Below are positions 43,055 to 52,834 of a stretch of 64,000 bases of DNA, in pieces; within the stretch, counting starts at the first letter, position 1, and each line of letters starts with the position of its first letter. The stretch comes from CAYJFQ01 sp964369955 (GTDB lineage Bacteria > Bacillota_I > Bacilli_A > Erysipelotrichales > Erysipelotrichaceae). A program made the position numbers and the translations under genes. The DNA lies in NCBI GenBank assembly GCA_964369955.1, contig CAYJFQ010000002.1:58968-122967 (forward strand). The letters are read 5' to 3'. The notes beneath the pieces were generated by a model that saw only the letters and a program-made list of their open reading frames with translations, was not told the DNA's origin and ran no database searches.

Positions 43055-45585
43055 AAAAAATATTAACTAACTTACACCAAGAAAAATCTCTTATTAGGCA
43101 CTTATTAATTGAAAATAATAAGAACTTTTCAGTAGATTATGCAGTTGTTGACATTAAAAAAGAACTAATGATTGAGACAGTTAGTGATGAAGAACTTCTC
43201 TATCAAACTTATTTAAAGTTAATTAGTTTAAAAGATAAACTTGATACTTATAAAAATTCTGTAGATTCACTTGAATTTAGTAAATCTCTCATTAGACTTT
43301 TAAAAATATTTCAAGAAAATGAAGTAGAGTTAGATAAGTATCCTGGAAACAGAGATATTTATCTTTTGTTAAATAGTTTAAACGAACTACCAACATATGA
43401 AAAAATGTTATTATCTAAATTGAATGATTACAATTATGAAAATGAAGTTTATAATTACCAAACAAATAATCTTATTGAGAAAAGAATAGTAGATAAATCG
43501 TCACCATTAAATATTACTACCCCTGATTCTAGTATTATTTTAATGAGAGCACTTAATAAAGCGGTTGAGGTAGAGTGGGTTGCACAGGATATAATTGTTA
43601 GAAATTTAAACCCTAATCAAATCAGAATTAGTTATCCAACTGAAATGGAGAATTTAGTTAGAAGTATTCTAGTAAGATATGGGTTAGGAGAATATCAAAC
43701 ATACAACAATGATGTTAAATTGTTTCTCAAGGTTGTAAATAATTACTATCAAAACGGAATAACTGATGACTTTCTTTTTGGAATTCTATCGACAATTATT
43801 AAAAATGGTAGTAGTTTAATAGAATTAATAAAATTAACTAAGATCCCTTTTTCTGAGTTGAAAAAAACTTTAGACTTTAATCTTGATAGTGATTATTCAG
43901 ATCTTTTAGATAAATCTGAAATAGCTAGAATTGAGTTAATAGATTTTATTGATAAGTTAGACTCTTTAACGTTTAATAGTTATCAAAAGTATGTTAAAAC
44001 TATTTATCAGTTGTCTGTTGAATATTTTAGTGATTCTCCTGAGACACTTTTATTGGTTAGAAATCAATTTAAAAAAATTAATAATGATTATTCAGACTCT
44101 TACTATGTGATTGTTGATTATTTATTAGATAAAGTTAAAAGAAGGTTCACAAGTTTAATTTCTTTAAATTCAAAACAAACTTTTTTAGTTAAAGATTATC
44201 ATTATTCATTAGGTAATAAGGACGGCAATTTTTTAGAAAATTATCTTTACAATGATTTAATTGATGAGTATCAGGCTCAAAATTTAGGATTAATAGATGT
44301 TAAAGAGAGACAAGCTAATGCAATTACAAGAGCAAGAAACTCTTTTAAATCAAATAAAGAGACTATAATTTTATATAGTTGGATAGATTATAAGGGAAAA
44401 CCAATCGATGCTCCATTGGAATTATTCGAGCACTTAAATGTCGATCCTAATATAGGTATAAATGCTGAAATAAAAACTGGTAGTTATCGTGCACCAATCA
44501 ATGATTATCAAAGAAAAATTGATGTGAAGCAACTAATCATTAAGGATGGTAATTTACACGCTTCAATTTCAAGTATTGAAAAGTATACAAAATGTCCATA
44601 TTCTTATTTTCTTCAAAAAGCTCTAAAACTCTACTCTAAGAACCCCTTAGGCATTGGTCCGATGCACCTTGGTAATATAATGCATAAAACATTAGAATTT
44701 TATTATCGCAATCCAAGTATTGATATTTCCCAATATCTTCAAGAAGCTTTTAAAAATAAAGATTTATATAGATATCATAATAACGACTATAAGTTAATAA
44801 CAAAGTATTTAGAAAAACAATTAATTAATTCAATTCAGGCACACAGCTTGATAGAAACTGATGGATTATTTAAGAGTGTTGAATATGAAAGTGAGTTCGA
44901 TAATATCATTATTAATACTCCATATTTTAATTATGTCTTTAGAGGAATTATTGATAGGGTTGATGAGTATCAGGATTATTTTGTAGTCAAAGATTATAAA
45001 ACTGGAATAACCAGTTTTTCAGGAAAGAAATTTGTGAATGGATTAATGTTACAATTACCTACATATCTTTTGGCTTATAAAAATAAAACTAAAAAAAATC
45101 CGGTAGGCGCTTACTATTTGGTTTTAAGTAATGGTACTATTTCCTATCAAAAGTATGATTATAAAGTTAGTACGGGCTTAGAACTGTTTAATGAAGAAAT
45201 AAGAATAAAAAAAGCATACAGATATAATGGTCTAACAACTAGTGATGATCCTATTGTAATTTTATCTTTAATTCCAAATATAATTGGAATTAAGGGTATC
45301 AGTAAACAAAAAAATCTAATTATTGATGGAGTTAATAATTATGATTTAGAGCGAACATTAAAGATTATTTACACAAAGATTGCTAAATCAATTAGCGAAG
45401 GTGATTTTTCAATAAGACCAGTAGAAGGTGGATGCAGTTATTGCGATTTTAAGAGCATTTGTAGCTTCAAAGGAAAATTTTGGAAACCTCAATTACCGAA
45501 TTCTCCTAAAACAACATCAAGAATGAAGTTTGGAAAATTAATTGAGTTATTTAATAGTATAAACGGAGGTAGGAATGGAGTATAA
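43042..45585 (+). CDS. addB: ATP-dependent nuclease subunit B
   Basis: 847 residues, shorter than the about 1160 of Bacillus AddB. The inactivated helicase part is weakly conserved. The C-terminal nuclease domain shows SISSIEKYTKCPYSYFLQ and VVKDYKTG. It ends with CSYCDFKSIC, which with the first Cys (KCPY) provides the four ligands of the AddB iron-sulfur cluster. The start is the ATG at 43042; a TTG at 43030 is less likely. It overlaps addA by 11 bp. With AddA it processes double-strand ends for RecA loading. Confidence 0.92.
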   Translation: MVKIKKILTNLHQEKSLIRHLLIENNKNFSVDYAVVDIKKELMIETVSDEELLYQTYLKLISLKDKLDTYKNSVDSLEFSKSLIRLLKIFQENEVELDKYPGNRDIYLLLNSLNELPTYEKMLLSKLNDYNYENEVYNYQTNNLIEKRIVDKSSPLNITTPDSSIILMRALNKAVEVEWVAQDIIVRNLNPNQIRISYPTEMENLVRSILVRYGLGEYQTYNNDVKLFLKVVNNYYQNGITDDFLFGILSTIIKNGSSLIELIKLTKIPFSELKKTLDFNLDSDYSDLLDKSEIARIELIDFIDKLDSLTFNSYQKYVKTIYQLSVEYFSDSPETLLLVRNQFKKINNDYSDSYYVIVDYLLDKVKRRFTSLISLNSKQTFLVKDYHYSLGNKDGNFLENYLYNDLIDEYQAQNLGLIDVKERQANAITRARNSFKSNKETIILYSWIDYKGKPIDAPLELFEHLNVDPNIGINAEIKTGSYRAPINDYQRKIDVKQLIIKDGNLHASISSIEKYTKCPYSYFLQKALKLYSKNPLGIGPMHLGNIMHKTLEFYYRNPSIDISQYLQEAFKNKDLYRYHNNDYKLITKYLEKQLINSIQAHSLIETDGLFKSVEYESEFDNIIINTPYFNYVFRGIIDRVDEYQDYFVVKDYKTGITSFSGKKFVNGLMLQLPTYLLAYKNKTKKNPVGAYYLVLSNGTISYQKYDYKVSTGLELFNEEIRIKKAYRYNGLTTSDDPIVILSLIPNIIGIKGISKQKNLIIDGVNNYDLERTLKIIYTKIAKSISEGDFSIRPVEGGCSYCDFKSICSFKGKFWKPQLPNSPKTTSRMKFGKLIELFNSINGGRNGV

Positions 45586-48500
45586 CCCTCAACAATTAGA
45601 AGCCTTAAAGAAACATGACCAAAATGTTCTAATAGCAGCAAGTGCTGGAAGTGGAAAAACTTTTATTTTGGTTAATCGAATAGTTAATTTTCTCTATGAA
45701 AATAAAGATGATATTGATAGTGTTTTAGTGCTTACTTTTACAGAAAATGCTGCTGCAGAAATGAAGAGTAGAGTCGCAAAGTATCTCAAAATGAAATTAA
45801 GTGATGATGAAGAAAATAATAAGTATATAAATAAACAATTAGCTAATTTACCTGGGAGTTATATCTCGACTTTTCATTCATTTTGTTTAAATGTTATCAA
45901 GAAATATTATCCAATAGTTTGTCTAGATTTAAAAACGGTTAACAATATTTTGGATACAAATTCAGTCAATAAATTAAAAAGAATAGCACTAGACAATATT
46001 TTTCTTGAATATAAAAACGACCCAAGATTCTTTGAATTATTTTATCAAAGCTCATCTAGTGCATTAGGCTTTGACAATGTAGAGAAAATAATTGAAGAAT
46101 TTTCAAAAAAAATACTAGAATCTGAAAATCAAGATGAATTTGTCGAAAACTTAAAGAGACAGTATTCTTTTGATAACCCTCAAATCGCAAGTTATTTAAA
46201 AGATAAAATCGAGATTATCACGAAGTGCTTGTTAGAAATTAAGGAAAACAGTGATTACTTAAAAAAACGTTCAAGAACTGAAAGTAAGCTAGCTATTTTA
46301 AGAGATTCGATTGAAATTATCAATAGTATATACAATAAATATGATTATCAGTCATTTTATGAGGCGATGTTAAATTATTTTAAAATCAAAGACAGGAGTT
46401 TTAATACAGAAGATTTAGCATTAGGTCAAACTATAAGATTGTTAAATATTACAGAAAAAGAGATTTTAGGTTGGTTAAAGGATACTGAGGAATTACAAAG
46501 TGATTTTGACAAAATAAATAAATTAATAAGTTTTATTATTGAATTATCGCTTAAATTTAATGAAGAATTTTTAAGTGTAAAATCTAAAGTTGGAATCGAT
46601 TTTAATGATATGGAATATTATTGTTTAAAAATTTTAGAGAATTCTGATTTCGATGTTGCAAACCAACTTAAAAAGCAGTTTAAAAATATATATATTGATG
46701 AGTTTCAAGATACCAACTACTTGCAAGATAAAGTTATAAATCTAATTTGTAGAGACTCAAATATTTTTAGAGTAGGGGATATTAAGCAGAGTATCTATGG
46801 TTTTAGAAATGCAAAACCTCAGTTATTTCTTCAATATTTGAAGGAAGATAATCAAAAGGTAATTAATTTAAATGTGAATTATCGTAGTAGTGCAAATATT
46901 TTAAATTTAGTTAATATTATGTTTCAAAAATTGTTTAACATTGATGGATTGGATAAAATTTTTGAAGAAAATGACAATGTAAATTATGGTGGCTTTATCG
47001 AGTTTGATGGTAAACCAAAGCTAGTATTGTTGAGTAAAAAAGAGAATGTTGTTGAAGATGAATTGGATGAAGATGGTGAGGTTATTGAAAAGAGCGAAGA
47101 TAAGAAAGAATCATTTCTTGCTACTGAATTAAAAGCACATTATATCGCTGATGAGATTTTAAGATTAAAAGAGCAGGGAGTTAATTATCGTGATATCTGC
47201 ATCTTAATGAGATCTAGAAGTCATAACAAGATTATTGCGGATATATTTGAAAGTAAAAATATTCCAATTAAAATTTCTATTGAAAACAGTTTAGCTACTG
47301 ACTCTAAAGTATTAGCATTAATTTCCGCCTTTAATTTTTTAATAAATAGTTCTAATAAAATCAATTTAACAAGTGTTCTTAAAAACTTTTATGAATACAG
47401 TGATGATAGATTAGTTGATCTTTTTAAAGTTGGAAGTATTTCACTCGATGCTTTAAAAATATTTGATTTAGAAACTTATAACTCATTAACAAGTATATTG
47501 AGTGGATATCACAGGATGGGATTAATTGAAATTTTTAATTATTGGATTAATCTTAATGATTTTATGAGTAATAACATTACATTGGTACAAAGAAATAATT
47601 TGATGGTTTTTCAAGATATAATTGAGAATTTTGAAAATAATAATTATTTAGGTTTTGTAAGCTTTATTAGTTATCTTAGTGAATTTGTTGAAAATGATGA
47701 GAACTTTGATTCGGTAATATATCGTCCTGATGAGGAAGTAGTTATTGTTGAAACTATTCATGGATCGAAGGGTAAGGAATATCCTTATGTATTCTTGTGG
47801 GGAAAATCTAGCTTTAATCTAGTTGATATTAAATCAAATATTTCAATTAGTGCTGAACATGGAGCGCTTGTTAGATGTGTAAGTAGTGACTATCGTTTTG
47901 TATCTAATAACATTGTTTCTACAATTGTTACTGAAAAAATCAAGGAAGCTATTGTTATGGAAGAATTGAGAATCTTCTATGTTGCTTTGACAAGGGCTAA
48001 GTATAATTTCTATTATGTAGATACTTTTGATACAGATAATGAAATATTCTATCAACCACTTAGTAAGAATTTAGTAGTAGGAAAAGCTGGATATTCTAGA
48101 TGGTTAGAGTTATTGCTTGGTTATAGAGATGTTTTTGAGAGTTTTGAAGTTATTTATCCTAGAAATGATTTTGAACTTGGAGAAGGGTTAAAAAATTCAG
48201 TAGATGATAAATTTACTGAAAGCTATATTCCAGACGATAAATTAAACAGTCCATCTATGAACTCTGAAAAAAATGAGATTTTGCATCTAGATTGGGATAG
48301 TGTAAAAGGTTTAGAAATTGGAAGCGAAATACATAATAAAATAAGTAATCACATCATTAACAAAACAAAACCTACTGACAAATACTTGCTGAAGCTTTTT
48401 GAGAATAAATTATTTGAAGAATTACTTAATCATGAAAATCAAAGTGAGTATACATATTATCAATTAGTAAATAATCAGTTAATTAAAGGAGTTATCGATT

Positions 48501-48706
48501 TTATTTGTTTTAAAGATAATGAAATTGTGATTGTTGATTTTAAAACTAATAAAATAGATAATAATCAACAATTGATTGAACTTTACCAAAAACAGATTGA
48601 TACATATTGTGCTATAATTAAAAAAGAATATAAGAAAAATGTTATTGGATACTTATACAGTTTTTCTTTAAACGAAATGATAGAGGTTTATAATGAAAAA
48701 ATTTGA
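45575..48706 (+). CDS. addA: ATP-dependent helicase/nuclease subunit A
   Basis: 1043 residues, compact compared with the about 1230 of Bacillus AddA. UvrD-type helicase motifs: ASAGSGKT (I), LTFTENAAAEMK (Ia), IDEFQDT (II), VGDIKQSIYGFR (III), VNYRSSANI (IV), ETIHGSKGKEYP (V) and VALTRAKYN (VI). The C-terminal RecB-like nuclease has VIDFICFKDNEIVIVDFKTNK. The start codon lies inside addB after CGGAGG, so the two subunits are translationally coupled. RecX, encoded upstream in the same run, also acts on RecA. Confidence 0.95.
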   Translation: MEYNPQQLEALKKHDQNVLIAASAGSGKTFILVNRIVNFLYENKDDIDSVLVLTFTENAAAEMKSRVAKYLKMKLSDDEENNKYINKQLANLPGSYISTFHSFCLNVIKKYYPIVCLDLKTVNNILDTNSVNKLKRIALDNIFLEYKNDPRFFELFYQSSSSALGFDNVEKIIEEFSKKILESENQDEFVENLKRQYSFDNPQIASYLKDKIEIITKCLLEIKENSDYLKKRSRTESKLAILRDSIEIINSIYNKYDYQSFYEAMLNYFKIKDRSFNTEDLALGQTIRLLNITEKEILGWLKDTEELQSDFDKINKLISFIIELSLKFNEEFLSVKSKVGIDFNDMEYYCLKILENSDFDVANQLKKQFKNIYIDEFQDTNYLQDKVINLICRDSNIFRVGDIKQSIYGFRNAKPQLFLQYLKEDNQKVINLNVNYRSSANILNLVNIMFQKLFNIDGLDKIFEENDNVNYGGFIEFDGKPKLVLLSKKENVVEDELDEDGEVIEKSEDKKESFLATELKAHYIADEILRLKEQGVNYRDICILMRSRSHNKIIADIFESKNIPIKISIENSLATDSKVLALISAFNFLINSSNKINLTSVLKNFYEYSDDRLVDLFKVGSISLDALKIFDLETYNSLTSILSGYHRMGLIEIFNYWINLNDFMSNNITLVQRNNLMVFQDIIENFENNNYLGFVSFISYLSEFVENDENFDSVIYRPDEEVVIVETIHGSKGKEYPYVFLWGKSSFNLVDIKSNISISAEHGALVRCVSSDYRFVSNNIVSTIVTEKIKEAIVMEELRIFYVALTRAKYNFYYVDTFDTDNEIFYQPLSKNLVVGKAGYSRWLELLLGYRDVFESFEVIYPRNDFELGEGLKNSVDDKFTESYIPDDKLNSPSMNSEKNEILHLDWDSVKGLEIGSEIHNKISNHIINKTKPTDKYLLKLFENKLFEELLNHENQSEYTYYQLVNNQLIKGVIDFICFKDNEIVIVDFKTNKIDNNQQLIELYQKQIDTYCAIIKKEYKKNVIGYLYSFSLNEMIEVYNEKI

Positions 48707-49622
48707 AATTAGAAGTTCGAATAGTAAAGATGATTTAGAAGTATTTCATTACCCTGCAAACAGTAAATTCATTAAAGGAGTTTTACAACTAGTGCATGGT
48801 ATGAGTGAATATGTCGGAAGATATGAAAGATTTATTGAGTTTTTGAATAGCAATGGCTATATAGTTATTGGACATAACCAAATTGGGCATGGTCAAACAG
48901 CTAAAAATCCTGGTTTTTTCAATGAAAATGACGGACCTGAGTATTTAGTAAGAGATGTTTATCAAGTCAACAAGAGAATTCATACTTTATATCCAAAATT
49001 ACCAGTCATTTTATTGGGGCATAGTATGGGTTCACTAATTACTAGAAAGTACTTATCTAAATATTCTGAAACTATTGATGGATATATAATGATGGGTACC
49101 TTAGGAAAAGACCCAAAAGAAGAACTTAACAACTTAATGTTAAATCTTATTAAAATTTTTAAAGGTGCTAAAGGAACTAGTAAACTAGTTAATGATATGG
49201 CTTTCAAGCCTTATTTAAAGAGGATTGATAATCCGGTTAATAGTTGCGCATGGTTAACAAAAGATGATGACATTTGTCTAAAATACAGCAAAGACCCATT
49301 ATGCAATATTAGTTTTACTATGCAAGGATTAATTGATATTCAATCAATGAGAAAAGAAGTTAATGACGATAGCTGGTTTACAAGCTTTAGAAAGAATCTA
49401 CCAATACTTGTCACTTCCGGAGAAGAGGACCCTTGTGGAGATTATGGGGTTGCAATTAAGTCAATCTATCAAAAGTTAAATGAGAATATTGATAATGTTG
49501 ATATGAATTTATATCCTGATGATCGTCATGAAATATTGAATGAATTAGATAGAGATGTTGTTTATCAAGACATTTTAGATTGGATGAATAATCTTTGTAA
49601 AAAGAATTATTTTCAAGTATAA
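48693..49622 (+). CDS. alpha/beta hydrolase (monoacylglycerol lipase-like)
   Basis: 309 residues. The oxyanion strand is LVHGMSEYVGRYERF, the nucleophile elbow GHSMGS holds the catalytic Ser (about 113), the acid is in SGEEDPCGDYG, and the His is in DDRHEIL. This is the serine aminopeptidase S33/lysophospholipase pattern. There is no signal peptide, so it acts in the cytoplasm, perhaps on glycerolipids given the nearby glpK and glycosyltransferase. It overlaps addA by 14 bp and is followed 8 bp later by a riboswitch. Confidence 0.85.
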   Translation: MKKFEIRSSNSKDDLEVFHYPANSKFIKGVLQLVHGMSEYVGRYERFIEFLNSNGYIVIGHNQIGHGQTAKNPGFFNENDGPEYLVRDVYQVNKRIHTLYPKLPVILLGHSMGSLITRKYLSKYSETIDGYIMMGTLGKDPKEELNNLMLNLIKIFKGAKGTSKLVNDMAFKPYLKRIDNPVNSCAWLTKDDDICLKYSKDPLCNISFTMQGLIDIQSMRKEVNDDSWFTSFRKNLPILVTSGEEDPCGDYGVAIKSIYQKLNENIDNVDMNLYPDDRHEILNELDRDVVYQDILDWMNNLCKKNYFQV

Positions 49623-49630
49623 TGTTCAAA

Positions 49631-49666
49631 GTCAGTCGCAACTACCTGACTATAAATAAAACAAGG
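49631..49666 (+). ncRNA. preQ1 riboswitch, class I
   Basis: Stem GTCAG/CTGAC (49631-49635 and 49646-49650) encloses a 10-nt loop TCGCAACTAC. An A-rich tail ending AAAACAAGG (to 49666) can fold back to form the pseudoknot. The loop and tail closely resemble the known Thermoanaerobacter preQ1-I aptamer. The tail contains the start of the queT Shine-Dalgarno (AAGGAG), so ligand binding should block translation. Confidence 0.88.
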
Positions 49667-49673
49667 AGAAGAT

Positions 49674-50183
49674 ATGAATACAAAAAAAATAGCTATTATT
49701 GGATTAGTAGCTGCTCTTTATACAGTGGTTAGCATTTTGTTAGCTGCTGTTTCTTTTGGGAATATCCAAATAAGAATTGCGGAGGCTTTAACTTTACTCC
49801 CGGTTCTATCGACGGTTGGAATTTACGGCGTTACCTTAGGTTGTTTTCTAACGAATCTGATCGGTTTATTTATGGGTGTAAATTTATTAGGAATCTTTGA
49901 TGTAATTTTTGGAACACTAACTACCTTGATTGCCGGATATCTGACTTATAGGTTTAGAAATCTAACATTCAAAGAATTGCCCTTGTTGTCAGCTAGTTTT
50001 CCAGTTTTTCTAAATGGGTTTGTTGTTGGTTTACAATTAACTTTTGTTTTAAACGGAAGTTTCTCATGGACATTTTTTTGGTTAATGTTTGCACAAGTAT
50101 CAATAGGACAGTTTATCGCAATTTATTTATTTGGTTTACCTTTATTAAGTAAACTCAGAACTATGAAGATATTTGAAAAATAA
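49674..50183 (+). CDS. queT: queuosine precursor transporter QueT
   Basis: S-component-like membrane protein of 169 residues with about five or six helices. VSFGNIQIRIAEALTLLPV, DVIFGTLTTLIAGYLTYR and LNGFVVG are QueT family features. It imports a queuosine precursor (preQ0 or preQ1) with a shared ECF module. The preQ1-I riboswitch overlaps its ribosome binding site, which supports the assignment. Like ribU in this window, it has no linked energising genes. A bidirectional terminator follows. Confidence 0.93.
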   Translation: MNTKKIAIIGLVAALYTVVSILLAAVSFGNIQIRIAEALTLLPVLSTVGIYGVTLGCFLTNLIGLFMGVNLLGIFDVIFGTLTTLIAGYLTYRFRNLTFKELPLLSASFPVFLNGFVVGLQLTFVLNGSFSWTFFWLMFAQVSIGQFIAIYLFGLPLLSKLRTMKIFEK

Positions 50184-50209
50184 AACTCATACTATGTATG
50201 AGTTTTATT
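50182..50209. terminator. bidirectional terminator between queT and the patB-like gene
   Basis: 11-bp perfect stem AAAACTCATAC/GTATGAGTTTT with a TAT loop, overlapping the stops of both convergent genes. Confidence 0.9.
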
Positions 50210-51359
50210 TTAGAGTTTTTACAATTTTCTCAAGGCCTTTTATCAGGTTTTTACTAGGAGTCGCTAGGTTAATTCTTAAGTGTTTTTCTGCATTGTCAAT
50301 AAAGTTGTTTCCACTTTGTACATAAACATTATTGTTACTAATCATTTCTTCTAGTTGTTGATTAGAATAATCTAAAGCTGTTAAATCTACCCAAGCTAGG
50401 TAAGTTCCTTCACTAATGTTTATTAAAACTTCTGGAAGGTGGGTGTTCAAATACTTTTTAATTATTTTAAAATTATTGTCGATATAAACATTCATTTCAT
50501 CTAACCAGTCTTCACAGTTGTTATAGGTTTCTTTAACAGCAATAATTGCAAAGGGGTTTGGACCTAACATATTATATGAGCGATATTTTTCTCTTAGTTC
50601 TTGATTTGTGATGATTGTGTTTGAACAATGGATACCGCCCAAATTGAATGATTTACTCGGGGCAGTGCAAACAATTATTTTATTATAATCAGAAATGGTT
50701 GAAATAGGATAAAATTTGATACCTTTTCTTGTGATATCACAGTGTATTTCATCACTAATAAACATCAAATTATACTTTTTAGCAATTTCAATTACTTTTG
50801 ACAGCTCTTCTTTATTCCAAACTCTACCGGTAGGGTTATGTGGTGAACAAAAAATCATCATTTTAGCAGTTTTTGCTTTTTCTTCTAAGTCTTCGAAGTC
50901 AATCGTATAGTAATTATTATCATTAATCAATGGATTAAAAATAGCTTTGCGATTATTTTTTGTGATTAAACTATTGAATGGAGAATATCCAGGGGTTTGA
51001 ATGATTATTTCATCTCCTTTTTCGCTAAAAGCTCTAATAATATGGTTTAAAGCTTCTACAACATTGGCTGTATAAACTATTTCTTCTTTTTCAATATTCC
51101 ATTGATGTCTTCTTTTAAACCAGTCAATTACAGCTTGATAATAGCTATCGCAGGCGCAGCAAGTGTAACCGAAGATTGGGTGCTCTAGACGCTTTTTAAA
51201 GCCTTCTATAAGTTTGTTTGGACATCTAAAGTCCATATCTGCAACCCATAATTGTACTGCTTCCTTACTTTTTAAATGCTTGTTTGAGACTGTGGAAAAA
51301 TCATACTTAACACAGTCAGTGTCTTTTCTATCAATTACTTCATCAAAATTATACTTCAT
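50205..51359 (-). CDS. patB: PatB/MalY-type PLP-dependent cystathionine beta-lyase
   Basis: Fold type I aminotransferase-like enzyme of 384 residues. WVADMDFRCP, NPTGRVW and ISDEIHCDI precede the PLP-binding Lys in APSKSFNLGG (about 235). WVADMDF and the C-terminal RINLATP place it in the MalY/PatB group of cystathionine or cysteine C-S lyases, not the plain aminotransferases. The start is the ATG at 51359; an in-frame TTG two codons earlier adds nothing conserved. It overlaps the rmuC 3' end by 11 bp, so the minus-strand genes from 54.1 kb run as one unit. Confidence 0.88.
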   Translation of the reverse strand: MKYNFDEVIDRKDTDCVKYDFSTVSNKHLKSKEAVQLWVADMDFRCPNKLIEGFKKRLEHPIFGYTCCACDSYYQAVIDWFKRRHQWNIEKEEIVYTANVVEALNHIIRAFSEKGDEIIIQTPGYSPFNSLITKNNRKAIFNPLINDNNYYTIDFEDLEEKAKTAKMMIFCSPHNPTGRVWNKEELSKVIEIAKKYNLMFISDEIHCDITRKGIKFYPISTISDYNKIIVCTAPSKSFNLGGIHCSNTIITNQELREKYRSYNMLGPNPFAIIAVKETYNNCEDWLDEMNVYIDNNFKIIKKYLNTHLPEVLINISEGTYLAWVDLTALDYSNQQLEEMISNNNVYVQSGNNFIDNAEKHLRINLATPSKNLIKGLEKIVKTLK

Positions 51360-52548
51360 CCCCAATTCCCACGCTTTCTTTACTATCTAATGATTCAATT
51401 TTATTTAGTTTACTTACTAACTTCCTTGTTCTAACTCCAACTAAACGATCCAATTCTTCATTTGCTTGATTTAATCTTTCTTGATGTTTATCTAGCACTA
51501 ATGCAAAATTGCTAAATTCAGTTTTTACTCCTGCTAGGATATTCCAAACTTCATTAGAACGTTCTTGAATAGCAAGCGTTCTAAATCCCATTTGTAAACT
51601 ATTTAGAAGGGCAGACATGGTAGTTGGACCTGCTAAAGTTATTTTATATTCTCTTTGTAGGTATTCTACCAATCCCTTTCTCACAACTTCTGCATACAAT
51701 CCCTCAATTGGAATAAAGAGTATACCAAAATCAGTTGTTTCTGGCACTTTTATATACTTATCTCTAATTTCTTTTGCAAACTTTTTAATTGAAGTTTCAA
51801 TTCTTTTACTATAATCCGCAATCATCAAGGGGTTATTTTCTTGGTAAGCATCAAGTAATCGATGGTAATCTTCGAGTGGAAATTTTGAATCAATAGGTAA
51901 TAAAACATGACTATGATTGTCATTTGGTAACTTAATCGCAAATTCCACACGATTGTTACTACCTCTATATGTTGGGGTGTCTTCTAAATATTGATTTGGA
52001 GCTAAAATTTCTACTAGAATTGATCTTAGTTGTATTTCTCCAAGTATTCCACGTGATTTTACATTTGTTAGTACTTTCTTTAAATCACCAACACCAGTCG
52101 CAAGAGCAGACATCTCTCCTAGTCCTTTAGAAACTTGTTCTAGTCTTTCGTTTACTAATGAAAAACTACGAGCAATTCTTTCTTCTAGTGTTTTTTGTAA
52201 TTTCTCATCAACAGTATTGCGCATTTCATCTAATTTTTTAGTGTTTTCATTTTGGAGATGAACTAAGCGACTTTCTAGAGTTTGTCTGATGTTTTCTAAT
52301 TTTTGTTCATTTTGTAGATTCGAATTATTTAAAGTGCTATGAATGATACTTAGTGATTCGTTTAGGTTGACATTCATATTGTTGATTTTTTGTTCAATAG
52401 TTCCATTGATAAACTGTTGTTGTTTAATTAAGATTTCTATCGAACTATCATTGTTGCTTTGAGAGTTAAATATTTTAATTAAGATTATCACTAATAAAAT
52501 AACTATCAATATCAATAGTCCGATAATCAATAGTTCATTTACTGTCAT
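51349..52548 (-). CDS. rmuC: DNA recombination protein RmuC
   Basis: 399 residues. An N-terminal membrane helix (about 5-25), a long coiled coil (about 35-150, repeated Glu/Lys/Asn), then the RmuC nuclease-fold domain with SRGILGEIQLRSIL, VEFAIKLP, LPIDSKFPLEDY and FIPIEGLYAEV. RmuC limits recombination at inverted repeats in E. coli. The ATG at 52548 is 7 nt after GGAG and overlaps the upstream gene's stop region. An earlier in-frame ATG (52575) would extend into that gene. Confidence 0.92.
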   Translation of the reverse strand: MTVNELLIIGLLILIVILLVIILIKIFNSQSNNDSSIEILIKQQQFINGTIEQKINNMNVNLNESLSIIHSTLNNSNLQNEQKLENIRQTLESRLVHLQNENTKKLDEMRNTVDEKLQKTLEERIARSFSLVNERLEQVSKGLGEMSALATGVGDLKKVLTNVKSRGILGEIQLRSILVEILAPNQYLEDTPTYRGSNNRVEFAIKLPNDNHSHVLLPIDSKFPLEDYHRLLDAYQENNPLMIADYSKRIETSIKKFAKEIRDKYIKVPETTDFGILFIPIEGLYAEVVRKGLVEYLQREYKITLAGPTTMSALLNSLQMGFRTLAIQERSNEVWNILAGVKTEFSNFALVLDKHQERLNQANEELDRLVGVRTRKLVSKLNKIESLDSKESVGIGDEV

Positions 52549-52549
52549 C

Positions 52550-52834
52550 CTATAACTCCACATCGAAACATTCACGATTTGTGAATGACTTCTGAATTAA
52601 TTTAACAACTTCTTGATGTTTAGGATTTTTAGTATAAGCGTCAAGATTGCTCTTATTCAAAAATGTTACAATCAAACAAAAATCCTTTGTTGAACTTTTG
52701 CAGTTACTTTTATAAATGGTCATATCTAATACTTCATCTAACTTCTTTAGGTTAAGTAATTTAAATGTAATATCATCTATTTCTCTAAAGGTTGTATCTT
52801 TTTTAAAATTCCATTGTACTATGTGTTTTAACAT
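52550..52834 (-). CDS. Dabb-family (stress responsive A/B barrel) protein
   Basis: 94 residues, beginning MLKHIVQWNFKK, with a central strand pattern CLIVTFLNKSNLDAYTKNPKHQEV. The HIVxWxF start and the Y-x-x-x-P-x-H-x-x-V motif match the dimeric alpha/beta barrel domain PF07876. The biochemical role of bacterial members is mostly unknown. It overlaps the upstream lipoprotein gene by one base, and its stop is 1 bp from the rmuC start, so it is in a tight operon. Confidence 0.85.
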   Translation of the reverse strand: MLKHIVQWNFKKDTTFREIDDITFKLLNLKKLDEVLDMTIYKSNCKSSTKDFCLIVTFLNKSNLDAYTKNPKHQEVVKLIQKSFTNRECFDVEL

